Source of the DNA: Micrococcales bacterium 31B
Lineage (GTDB): Bacteria > Actinomycetota > Actinomycetes > Actinomycetales > Dermabacteraceae
Direction of reading: 5' to 3'
Assembly: GCA_022803075.1 (NCBI GenBank)
Contig: JAFFTF010000006.1
Coordinates: 248,251 to 312,250, forward strand
Length of the DNA: 64,000 nt
The position numbers were made by a program, and so were the translations under genes. Of this stretch, positions 1-7,355 are shown in pieces; within the stretch, counting starts at the first letter, position 1; each line of letters opens with the position of its first letter. The notes under the pieces are model-generated. The model was not told the origin of the DNA and did no database searches. It was given only the letters and a program-made list of their open reading frames with translations.

Positions 1-1364
1 GAGGCGGGAAAGCTTTCATGGGGGAGCGAGGTGGTGAGTAGCGTCATGGCGCTCGCTTGGGATGGGTGCTCGGACCACACGTCGAAGCTGGGCTGCACCG
101 CTTGCTCCACTAACTCGCCGTGGGTTGCCGCCGCGACCTCTGTTAACGAGGTGTTGTTCCAGCCTGATCCCGGCTGCGCGACGCGCTGGACCCATTCGCG
201 GTTGGCTATCACGACGCCGTCGAATCCTTCGCTCGCCGCACTGCCCTCAAGCGGAAGGTACAACGAGGCGAGTACCTGGTGCTGGGCTTCCAGCGACGTC
301 ATCATGGCGCGGAGGTTAGCGGAACACTTTTCGAACTCGGTGCTTGTCATGGCAACGCGTAGCGACACGAGGTCGGAGAGGCGGTTCCATACGCTTTGCT
401 CCTGTGCGATGGTTTGCGCCTGAGTGTTGGCCACCCAGGTGCTGCCGCTGAAGACGACGACGGCGCCGAGGGTTATGACCTGTACGGCTAGGCTAGGCCA
501 GCGAAAGTGTCGCACGGCGGGTTCGCGCAACGCGATGGCTTTGACGCTCGGTTTCGTGGCACCGCTGAGAATCCCCACGATCAGGGCCGCAGCGGCGAGG
601 GTGCACAGTGAAAAGGGCAGGTATGCGCTGCAGAAGGTGCCCACGAAGGCCGGCCCGCGCAGGATAGCAATCGCGAGGGCCGTGACGGCGCCGACACCCG
701 CGGCTGCGCCGAGCAGGCTGACGAAGAAATGCCCGAGGTCGACTCTCCAGATCAGGGAGGGGTCTGCGCCGCCGAGGACCCGCAGCGCTCGAGAGTTCGC
801 TCGCGAGGCCAAAACGAAGATGCTGATTGCAGCCGAGAGCCCGCTGACCGCGGCCAAGGGGGCCGCGAATGCGGGCAGTCTCCAGGCGTTGATGACATAG
901 TCGAGCGCGCTCGTGTCCATGCGGATCGAATCGCCGCCCTGGGATGCCAAGGCCGCCATGGCGGCGTCGAGATTATCGGTGTTGGTGACCAGGTAGATGC
1001 CCTCAGCAACGGAGTTCTGTAAGCGCCCTGAACCCACGATCTGCCCCGGAGCACCACCGACAAACCAGTTCACGTCGCCCTGCGCCGCGGCGTCCCGGAG
1101 CCGCGCAAAGTGCTGCGGCCCGCCGGGCTGGGGGTTGGGCACTACGCGATACAACCCGAGGTCATACTCGGCGTCGAGGCCTTGCAGCAGGGAGATTTTC
1201 TCTGCGGCGGGGTCACCGTTGGACGGAAAATTGATTTGCACACGCGCCTGAGCACCGAGGTCTTGGGGCACATCGCGATCTTGGAATGCGGTCAGCACCA
1301 GGCTCATGGTGGCGATGAGCACGAACATCAGTGCTTGCAGGCTGACGGAGAAAGTGCGATTCAT
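1..1364 (-). CDS. Bacteriocin-associated integral membrane protein (partial)
   Basis: This frame starts at an ATG preceded by GAGG about 10 bases upstream and stays open for 454 codons to the left edge, so the C-terminus is missing. It has an N-terminal membrane helix (about residues 8-26), then an extracytoplasmic domain of about 160 residues, then four hydrophobic segments in roughly residues 190-340, then a second soluble domain. This is the layout of the large membrane protein that accompanies lactococcin-972-type bacteriocins (the family called bacteriocin-associated or putative immunity membrane protein, usually about 650-700 residues with about 7 helices). The gene directly upstream on the same strand is a lactococcin-972-like precursor, which supports the call. 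In known systems an ABC transporter ATPase follows; it would lie beyond the left edge. Its role in export or immunity is an inference from the family. Confidence 0.72.
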   Translation of the reverse strand, partial: MNRTFSVSLQALMFVLIATMSLVLTAFQDRDVPQDLGAQARVQINFPSNGDPAAEKISLLQGLDAEYDLGLYRVVPNPQPGGPQHFARLRDAAAQGDVNWFVGGAPGQIVGSGRLQNSVAEGIYLVTNTDNLDAAMAALASQGGDSIRMDTSALDYVINAWRLPAFAAPLAAVSGLSAAISIFVLASRANSRALRVLGGADPSLIWRVDLGHFFVSLLGAAAGVGAVTALAIAILRGPAFVGTFCSAYLPFSLCTLAAAALIVGILSGATKPSVKAIALREPAVRHFRWPSLAVQVITLGAVVVFSGSTWVANTQAQTIAQEQSVWNRLSDLVSLRVAMTSTEFEKCSANLRAMMTSLEAQHQVLASLYLPLEGSAASEGFDGVVIANREWVQRVAQPGSGWNNTSLTEVAAATHGELVEQAVQPSFDVWSEHPSQASAMTLLTTSLPHESFPA

Positions 1365-1382
1365 TGGTGTCCTCACAAGGGC

Positions 1383-1414
1383 GGGCTGCTCACACGATGT
1401 CGTGCGAGCAGCCC
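1383..1414 (-). terminator. Intercistronic hairpin between bacteriocin gene and membrane protein
   Basis: Two 15-base arms reading GGGCTGCTCACACGA and TCGTGCGAGCAGCCC flank a 2-base loop, with one mismatch. The structure lies between the bacteriocin reading frame and the membrane protein start. No U-run follows on the minus strand, so it may be an attenuator or mRNA-stabilising hairpin that sets unequal expression, rather than a full terminator. Confidence 0.55.
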
Positions 1415-1430
1415 GGGAGTATCGAACGGC

Positions 1431-1763
1431 CTAGCAAACTCGGTAGTAATACTTGCCCTCGAGCGACGCCGTGTTGGTGGCGCGAATGCCGGAGGCTGCC
1501 TTCTGGCCAGACGCCGCATTGGGACTGACGCTCGTACCTGTCAACTTGCCGTCGTTGTACTTGTAGGTCGTTGTGCCGTGGCACCTGTTCACCGTGTAGT
1601 CGGAGAATAGTGACAGCCCTCCGTGCCCAAACTACCAGGTGCCCCCTTCAACGGGGTATGCCGTGCTGGTGCCAATGGCAACCCAGGCTTGGGCGGCGGT
1701 GCCGCCGCTGGCCAGCAGGCAGCCAACGATGGCTGCGCTTGCTACTACGGATCGAATCTTCAT
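1431..1763 (-). pseudogene. Lactococcin-972-family bacteriocin precursor with in-frame TAG
   Basis: The frame begins at an ATG giving MKIRSVVASA and a Sec signal peptide ending near AAQA (residues 23-26). It then reads VEGGTW (residues 38-43), hits TAG at 1632-1634, and continues open for 66 more codons to a TAG at 1431. The continuation reads FGHGG, then DYTVNRCHGT, and ends YYYRVC. GGTWxYG, the NRCHG-like centre and a Tyr-rich end ending in Cys are what I recall of actinobacterial lactococcin-972 precursors; the original protein family binds lipid II. With the TAG replaced by one sense codon the product would be 110 residues, normal for the family. The codon sits where homologues often have an acidic or aromatic residue, so GAG or TAC to TAG is a one-base explanation. 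The gene may be a recent pseudogene, a sequencing error, or rarely read through. The partner membrane protein downstream looks intact as far as it can be seen. Confidence 0.75.
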
Positions 1764-1795
1764 GACGTGGCTCTCTGGTTGGCGATTCTTGGTTG

Positions 1796-1807
1796 CGATC
1801 ATGATCG
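1796..1807. promoter_or_regulatory. 12-bp palindrome upstream of bacteriocin gene
   Basis: CGATCATGATCG is a perfect palindrome 33 bases upstream of the bacteriocin start, in a region that also holds a TACAGT hexamer able to act as a -10 element. It could be an operator. No regulator is identified. The rest of the 142-base gap to the antiterminator gene shows nothing else I recognise. Confidence 0.3.
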
Positions 1808-1905
1808 TGACTCGACTGTAGTGTGTGTGTGGCAAGAGATTTCAGAAATATTCTTTATGTAGAGTGTGGTACGCCGATTGCTTGCGCCCGGCAGTTCGCG
1901 TAGCG

Positions 1906-2766
1906 CTATGTCGCGACCGCCAGGTACAGCCGCCCCACGTGCAGTGAGAGGTAGGAGACCTCGTCGCGCGAGAGCTCGCGGCGCACGGCCGCCCCGACGA
2001 GGGCGGCCACCCGGTCCGCTCCGTCGGCGGCGCGCGGGTGTTCCACGCGCAGCGAGGCGGCCAGGTCGAGCGGCGAAGCGAGCGGGGCCTGATCGGTCGC
2101 GACGCGCACGAACAGGTAGCGCAGGTGCGTCACAAACCGCTCGGCGCCAGGGGTCGACTCATCGATGCGCACACCCCATTCGGCGGCGAGTAGGTCGAAG
2201 GCGCGGCCAATGGTCTCTGTCATCAGCACGGTGCGCGAGATGTCGGCGCTCGCCCACTGCTGATTCACGAAGTGCAGAGCGAACGCCACCCACTCCTCGT
2301 CTTGCAGGGTCACGCCGAGGCGTTCGGCGACGAGCGCAACGGCACGGCGGCCGAGCCTCGCCTCCACCGGGTACAACTGATCGACCTCCCAGCGCAGCGG
2401 GAAGTCCATCACCTGCCCCGCGCGGGCCCGCCGCACGGCGTACGTGAGGTGATCGAGCAGGGGCACGATTAGCGACTGACGCGGCTCGACGCCGAGGGTC
2501 GCGCGACCCAGCTGGGCGATCTCAAAGGCGACCGTGACCTCCTCGAGCGGGGCGTCCGCGAGCACATCCGCGACCCGTTCCGGCCGACCATCGGCCACGA
2601 AACGCTGCCGCACGAGCGACGCCTTCACGGCGTCGCCCGCGCGGCGCTGGAAGCCCAAGCCCTTACCCAGCAGCACGACCTCGCGCCCACCCTCCACGGC
2701 TAGCACGACGTTGTTGTTGTAAACGTGCTTGACCACGGCGGGGTCGGTGCCGGGCGAGGGCGTCAC
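1906..2766 (-). CDS. licT: LicT/BglG-type transcription antiterminator
   Basis: This RNA-binding antiterminator is controlled by PTS phosphorylation. The N-terminus carries the co-antiterminator RNA-binding signature (VYNNNVVLA, then LLGKGLGFQ), followed by two PRD domains. PRD1 shows a conserved His in DHLTYAVRRAR, and PRD2 shows further His residues in FVTHLRYLF and LSLHVGRLY. The GTG at 2766 overlaps the stop of the IIA gene (GTGA), giving 286 residues, near the family norm of about 280; a GTG ten codons later is an alternative. The upstream extension of the frame runs inside the IIA gene and is not used. It is the last gene of the PTS operon. Its likely target is the RNA site in the leader of the same operon, so it would switch on its own operon when the sugar is present. 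Confidence 0.9.
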   Translation of the reverse strand: MTPSPGTDPAVVKHVYNNNVVLAVEGGREVVLLGKGLGFQRRAGDAVKASLVRQRFVADGRPERVADVLADAPLEEVTVAFEIAQLGRATLGVEPRQSLIVPLLDHLTYAVRRARAGQVMDFPLRWEVDQLYPVEARLGRRAVALVAERLGVTLQDEEWVAFALHFVNQQWASADISRTVLMTETIGRAFDLLAAEWGVRIDESTPGAERFVTHLRYLFVRVATDQAPLASPLDLAASLRVEHPRAADGADRVAALVGAAVRRELSRDEVSYLSLHVGRLYLAVAT

Positions 2767-3242
2767 GCGCGGCGCACCGTCGCGATGGGGCCGTCCACGG
2801 CGCCGAGGTCGGGCGCGCTGACGGTGAACTCGGTGCCGTTGGTGATCACGACGATGGTCACGAGAGAGGGCACTTGGGGGCGCACGACGTCGAGGTCGCA
2901 CGTGACGATGAGGTCCCCCGCAGCCACCCGCTCGCCCACCCGCTTATGGGTGGTAAAGCCCGCTCCCTTCAGGGTCACGGTATCGATGCCGATATGTACC
3001 AACACCTCAGCTCCGGCGTCCGACCGCACCGCGAACGCGTGGCCCGTGTCGGCCACCAGCACGAGTTCGCCCCCGACGGGGCTCACGATCTCGCCGGTTT
3101 CGGTCTCGATGGCGAAGCCGTCGCCGAGGGTGCGACTCGCAAAGACCGGGTCGGGCACGCTGTCGAGGGTGAGCACACCGCCCGAGCAGGGGCGCAGCAG
3201 CGACTCGGCGGGAGTGTCTTTTTTGAAAAGTTTCTTAAACAT
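2763..3242 (-). CDS. PTS glucose-type IIA component (EIIA-Glc/Crr-like)
   Basis: A 159-residue soluble phosphocarrier protein that passes phosphate from HPr to the IIB domain of the transporter encoded just upstream. The phosphorylated His is in HIGIDTV (about residue 83), and the second active-site His lies in ADTGHAF (about residue 68); both are diagnostic of the glucose-family IIA fold. The ATG follows AGGAGCACC, and this ribosome-binding site overlaps the stop codon of the IICB gene, so the two are tightly coupled. The stop overlaps the GTG of the antiterminator gene. As a separate IIA it may also serve other glucose-family transporters that lack their own IIA. Confidence 0.92.
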   Translation of the reverse strand: MFKKLFKKDTPAESLLRPCSGGVLTLDSVPDPVFASRTLGDGFAIETETGEIVSPVGGELVLVADTGHAFAVRSDAGAEVLVHIGIDTVTLKGAGFTTHKRVGERVAAGDLIVTCDLDVVRPQVPSLVTIVVITNGTEFTVSAPDLGAVDGPIATVRRA

Positions 3243-3249
3243 GGTGCTC

Positions 3250-4779
3250 CTAGTCGTCGATGCCGAGCATCTCGTTGATGGCGTTCTTGTACAGGATCGC
3301 CTTGCCGCCGTACACGGCCTGCACGCCGCCGCGCACCTCGAACACGTCGGCCGCGCCCAGCTGCTTGAGGGTGGCCTTGTCGACCAGGCTGGGGTCTTTC
3401 ACCGAGACGCGCAGTCGCGTGATGCACGCGTCGACGTCCTCGAGGTTGTCCGGCCCGCCGAGTGCGGCCAGCACCTTGGTGGCGGTGGCCTTGATCGGGT
3501 CGGACGCTCCGGTGCCTCCTTGGGCAGCGTCGTCGACGTTGGCTGCGGCCTCGCTGGAGAGGGTGTCTTCGAGGTGGCCCGGGGTGCCGATCTTGAAGCG
3601 CTTGATGAAGAAGCGGAACGACACGTAGTAGAGGGCGAACCACACCAGGCCGACGGGGATCACGAGCAGCCAATGCGTGCGCGATTCGCCCTGGAGCACT
3701 CCGAACAGCAGGTAGTCGATCACGCCGCCCGAGAACGTGTTGCCGATGTTGATGTTGAGCACGTCGGCGATGTAGAACGAGACGCCGTCGAGGAATGCGT
3801 GGAACACGTACAGCAGGGGAGCGACGAACAGGAACATGAACTCGATGGGTTCGGTGATGCCCGTTACGAATGACGTGAGCGCGACCGAGACGAACAGGCC
3901 CGTGTATTTGGCGCGGCGGCCCTTGGGTATGCAGTGCCACATGGCGAGGCACGCGCCAGGCAGTCCGAACATCATGGTGGCGAAACGGCCCGCGAAGTAG
4001 CGGGTGCCCTCGGTGAACATGCCCGTGTGGTTGGGGTCGGCGAGCTGTGCGAAGAATATATTCTGCGCGCCCTGCACGCTCTGGCCTGCCACGACCTCGG
4101 TGCCGCCGAGCGGCGTGTACCAAAACATGGGGTAGATCATGTGGTGGAGGCCGACCGCCCCGGAGAGCCGCATGAGGAACCCGTAGAAAAACGTGCCGAT
4201 GGCGCCCATGCCGGCGATGGTCTCGCCCGCGCTGACCATGCCGTGCTGGATCGGGGGCCAGGCCACGTAGAAGAACGCGCCGACCACCATGCCCGCGAAG
4301 GCCGTCACGATGGGCACGAAGCGGGAGCCGCCGAAGAAGCCGAGGAACGCGGGCAGTTGGATGTTGTGGTAACGATTGTGCAGCCAGACTGCAAGCGAGC
4401 CGATCACGAGGGCGCCCACCACGCCCGTGTCGATCGCGTCGCCATCGGGGTTGAACAGCGTCACCATGGCCGCCGTGGTGGCGGTCATGACGAGGTAGCC
4501 GACGATGCCCGCGAGGGCCGCGGTGCCCTTATCGCGGCGAGCCAGTCCGATGCACAGACCGATGGAGAGTAGTAGGGCAAGGTTTGCGAAAACGGTGCTG
4601 CCTGCGGCGGACATGACGCTAAAGATGCCCTGCAGTACCGCATTGTTGAGCGCGGGGTAGGCGGCTACGGTGTTCGGGTTCGAGAGGGCGCCGCCGATGC
4701 CGAGCAGCAGGCCCGCTGCCGGCAGGATAGCGATCGGCAGCATGAACGACTTGCCGATTTTTTGGAGTTGCTTGAACAT
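3250..4779 (-). CDS. ptsG: PTS glucose-family IICB transporter
   Basis: A membrane permease with a fused IIB domain (509 residues) that takes up and phosphorylates a hexose, most likely glucose. The IIC part (about residues 1-400) has some ten hydrophobic helices, the GLHH motif and the substrate-site motif TGITEPIEF. The IIB domain (about residues 430-509) carries the phosphorylated Cys in DACITRLRV (Cys452). The IIA is a separate downstream gene, 7 bases away. The central loop with TPLGGTE and FAQLADP resembles Gram-positive glucose permeases more than N-acetylglucosamine permeases, but substrate cannot be fixed from sequence alone. The start is an ATG with a weak ribosome-binding site. The leader RNA carries an antiterminator site and a terminator, so expression is probably inducible through the LicT-type protein encoded two genes downstream. 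Confidence 0.88.
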   Translation of the reverse strand: MFKQLQKIGKSFMLPIAILPAAGLLLGIGGALSNPNTVAAYPALNNAVLQGIFSVMSAAGSTVFANLALLLSIGLCIGLARRDKGTAALAGIVGYLVMTATTAAMVTLFNPDGDAIDTGVVGALVIGSLAVWLHNRYHNIQLPAFLGFFGGSRFVPIVTAFAGMVVGAFFYVAWPPIQHGMVSAGETIAGMGAIGTFFYGFLMRLSGAVGLHHMIYPMFWYTPLGGTEVVAGQSVQGAQNIFFAQLADPNHTGMFTEGTRYFAGRFATMMFGLPGACLAMWHCIPKGRRAKYTGLFVSVALTSFVTGITEPIEFMFLFVAPLLYVFHAFLDGVSFYIADVLNINIGNTFSGGVIDYLLFGVLQGESRTHWLLVIPVGLVWFALYYVSFRFFIKRFKIGTPGHLEDTLSSEAAANVDDAAQGGTGASDPIKATATKVLAALGGPDNLEDVDACITRLRVSVKDPSLVDKATLKQLGAADVFEVRGGVQAVYGGKAILYKNAINEMLGIDD

Positions 4780-4813
4780 GTGCGCGTACTTTCGTGAAAG
4801 GGTGCGACGACTA

Positions 4814-4843
4814 CGCCCGGCACATCCGTGTGCGGGGCGGGCG
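4814..4843 (-). terminator. Leader terminator of the PTS operon
   Basis: On the minus strand the arms CGCCC/GGGCG and GCACA/TGTGC form a GC-rich hairpin about 35 bases upstream of the ptsG start, immediately after the antiterminator site. There is no clear U-run, which is common in high-GC actinobacteria. It is the expected partner of the antiterminator structure. Confidence 0.55.
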
Positions 4844-4845
4844 CC

Positions 4846-4871
4846 TCAGGTTTTGCCGAAAGTAACAATCC
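4846..4871 (-). promoter_or_regulatory. Ribonucleic antiterminator (RAT) site for LicT
   Basis: The minus strand reads GGATTGTTACT, then TTCGGCAAAACCTGA. This matches the classic RAT consensus bound by LicT/SacT/BglG proteins (GGATTGTTACT, a short variable part, then GGCAAAACC). It sits about 70-90 bases upstream of ptsG and abuts the leader terminator. Binding of the LicT-type protein encoded in the same operon should stabilise this hairpin and prevent termination. Confidence 0.88.
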
Positions 4872-4893
4872 AGATGGCATGCGCGACTAAGCG

Positions 4894-5631
4894 CTAACTT
4901 CTTGACGGTACACCGAAGGGCCCGTCACGGTCAAAGGGCGGGGTCCGGAATGGTCCGCCCGTTCGCTCCTGCGTGGTGCGCAGGTCGACCAAGCCGCGCG
5001 CGACCGTCGTGACCAGAATCTGCACACGGTCGCGGACCCCGAGCTGCTCCATCACCTTCACGAAGCGTGCTTTGATGGTGGATTCGGTGACGAAAAGCTC
5101 CTGGGCCATTTCGCGGTTGCTCATGCCGCGCGCGAGCAACCGAATCACCTCGAGTTCCTTGTCGGTCAGCAGGAGCAGCAACTCGGGGTCAGCCGTCACC
5201 TCGGCAGGCACCGACTGCTCGAGCCCCTGCACGACATGCCTCGTGACCTCTGGCGACAGCACGGATTCGTCGCGCAAGACCTCATGAATGGCTGCGATGA
5301 TCTCTCGCGGAGGTGTGTCTTTCACGAGGTAGCCCGAGGCGCCGGCCCGAATCAAATCCACGACGTAGCGGTCGGTGGCGAACGAACTGAGGCCCAGAAT
5401 CTTGACGGAGCGGTCGGTGGCCCGGATGGCCACGGTCGCCGCTACTCCGTCCATGATCGGCATCTGCATGTCCATGAGGATCACGTCGGGGCGGCACTGG
5501 GTCGCCAGCTGGACCGCGCTGGCCCCGCTCGCAACCTCCCAGATCACCTCCAACGACGGGTCGAGCGAGAGGTAATCGCGCAGGGCTGCCCTCGTGAGCG
5601 ATTCGTCATCGACGATCAAGATGCGTGCCAT
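4894..5631 (-). CDS. NarL/FixJ-family response regulator
   Basis: A two-component DNA-binding regulator of 245 residues. The receiver domain (about residues 1-120) shows the acidic pocket VDDE, the phosphorylated Asp in ILMDMQMP (Asp54) and the Lys in GYLVKDT. The LuxR-type HTH follows at about residues 150-215 (LTDKELEVIRLLARG, then STIKARF). The ATG is preceded by GGAGGG. The sensor kinase gene lies upstream and overlaps it by 26 bases. The C-terminus has about 30 Gly/Pro/Arg-rich extra residues with no recognisable domain. The gene ends 115 bases before ptsG on the same strand, but the target is unknown. Confidence 0.92.
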   Translation of the reverse strand: MARILIVDDESLTRAALRDYLSLDPSLEVIWEVASGASAVQLATQCRPDVILMDMQMPIMDGVAATVAIRATDRSVKILGLSSFATDRYVVDLIRAGASGYLVKDTPPREIIAAIHEVLRDESVLSPEVTRHVVQGLEQSVPAEVTADPELLLLLTDKELEVIRLLARGMSNREMAQELFVTESTIKARFVKVMEQLGVRDRVQILVTTVARGLVDLRTTQERTGGPFRTPPFDRDGPFGVPSRS

Positions 5632-6867
5632 GGGTGCCCTCCAACTGTGGGTTTCGGCGTGGTTCCAAACTTGTCAGCGGCAACCGAAGGGAGGTTGCCC
5701 ACGTATCGCCTCGGCGTCCGCTCTCGAGCACGCCGCTAAATACCTCGGCCCGCGTGCGCATGGCCTCCAGCCCCATGCTGGACGAAAAAACCGGCAGCTC
5801 GTCCCCTACGGCGTTGCACATGCGCAGGGTCACCACATGGGGGTGCGCGTGCAGGGATACCTCGACACGGCCGAGGGGATCGCCGTACTTCAGCACGTTT
5901 GTACCCATTTCGCGGAGCGTGCGTCGCAGCGCCTGGCGCATACTGGTGGGCACATCCGCGACGCTACCCTCAACATCGAGATAGACATCAAAGCCGAAGT
6001 CTCGCAGCGCCGCCGTCACCGAAGCCACGTCTTCGGTGAGCCCCGCCGCGGTCGTGGTCGAGCCGGATGCCGCGGGCAGGAGTTCGCGATCGGCCTCGTC
6101 GCCGGGCTCATCCGCGCCGGTGTCTTCGGTTTTCAGCAGCGTAACGAGGCCGCGCAAATCGTGGAGGGCGTGTTGCGCCGAGTCACCTATGGTATCCAGC
6201 AGCTCGAGCAGCCGCTCGCGGTCCTCAAGGAACTCGCCCCGCCGGGCCTGCATCGCGATAACGGTGACGTCGTGAGCGACGATGTCGTGCAGTTCGTGGG
6301 CGAGGCGCAGCCGCTCCTCGTTGCGAATGCGCAATTGCCGCTCTCTCGTATGCGTCAATTCTTGGTAACTGCGTTTCAGCCTACCTCGATAGATATTAAG
6401 GGAGATGCCGCCCGCACCACATAAAAGGGCCATCGTTTCCCAGATGGCCACGGCACCCACGGCACGAGTGTCCGCGAGAAGTACCAACGGAATTACCGCG
6501 ATGGTCAGCCCGCACAGGGTGAATGCCCAGCGGCGCGGGAACCGAACCCGCAAAGGCCCAGAGTGATGCCGGTGGGGAAGATATACGCGCCGAGCAAGAG
6601 GGGGTCGGCACCCAGCGGAAAAACCAGCGCGAACGCGAGAAACCATAGCGCGGCTGCGACGCGGGGGGCAACCAAAAGACCCATCACCGACAGATAGGGC
6701 GCGAGAAGTTGGAGCCAGCCCCGCACCGTTGAGAAGTCGAATTTTTCGGAGTGAAAGTCTATGGCCAGGAAGCCAATCAGGAACACCCAAAGCAGAATTG
6801 TGGTGATTCGCCGTTCACGGTGGACAACCTGCTTCGTGCGCGGCGGCTTTGGCGTGCTTCGAGACAT
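5606..6867 (-). pseudogene. NarL-type sensor histidine kinase, frameshifted
   Basis: Two frames together make one standard membrane histidine kinase. The N-terminal part begins at the ATG at 6867 (MSRSTPK) and encodes about four membrane helices up to GAYIFPTGITLGL. The remainder lies in the other frame, starting near RFPRRWAFTLCGL, with more helices, the dimerisation/phosphoacceptor motif LAHELHDIVAHDV and an ATPase domain (REMGTNVLKYG). The switch point lies at about 6530-6560 and fits one missing base. Each half alone is incomplete, so the sensor is either inactivated or mis-sequenced. The response regulator downstream is intact. The start has TACGTT six bases upstream, which suggests a leaderless transcript. 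Confidence 0.8.
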
Positions 6868-6873
6868 GGAACC

Positions 6874-6879
6874 AACGTA
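6874..6879 (-). promoter_or_regulatory. -10 element of a leaderless promoter (sensor kinase)
   Basis: TACGTT lies exactly six bases before the ATG at 6867 on the minus strand, with no Shine-Dalgarno sequence. The transcript would begin at or next to the start codon. The stretch from here to about 7266 (nearly 390 bases) holds no gene I can support on either strand. Confidence 0.5.
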
Positions 6880-7266
6880 GGAGGGTTTGTTAAAGCATCG
6901 TCTGAACTTTTGTACAGCTGAAAATGCCGACGACTGCAGCACAATGATGGACAGGTGTCTTCGCGGTGCCAATCCACAATGTGTAAGGGATGCGTCAATA
7001 TTATGAACTTTTGCAGCAGTATCGGTCTTTCTGGGAATTCTCGCTGGCCCCACCGCAGGGGGGTCGTTACCCCAGGTAGCTTTCCACGTCGCGGGCGATG
7101 TTACCTCAGCGTCTTATGGAGATGGGAACCCTCCACAGCCGCCCTACCCCGGCGATGGGGATCAGAAATATGACCGCAGTTGGTGGTGCGAAGTGTTTCC
7201 GATCTGCTATTAGGCGAGCGGCGGCCGGGCGCGCAGGGGGAGCGTCCGGCGGCCGCGACAGGGGGA

Positions 7267-7306
7267 GAGACGGGCGGCCGATGACATGTCATTGGCCGCC
7301 CGTCTC
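7267..7306 (-). terminator. 40-bp palindromic terminator after topA
   Basis: GAGACGGGCGGCC and its complement GGCCGCCCGTCTC flank the inner palindrome ATGACATGTCAT, with a single mismatched pair. It lies about 50 bases past the topA stop codon. It probably ends topA transcription and could work in both directions. Confidence 0.7.
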
Positions 7307-7355
7307 GCGTGTCGCGACTCTCCGGGCTTACCGCTGCGACTGGTCGGACGCCGCG

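Noticed and set aside
6880-7266. A gene or gene remnant in the gap between the sensor kinase and topA
   Set aside because: Both strands were read; no frame has coding-like composition, a start with ribosome-binding site, or a recognisable motif.
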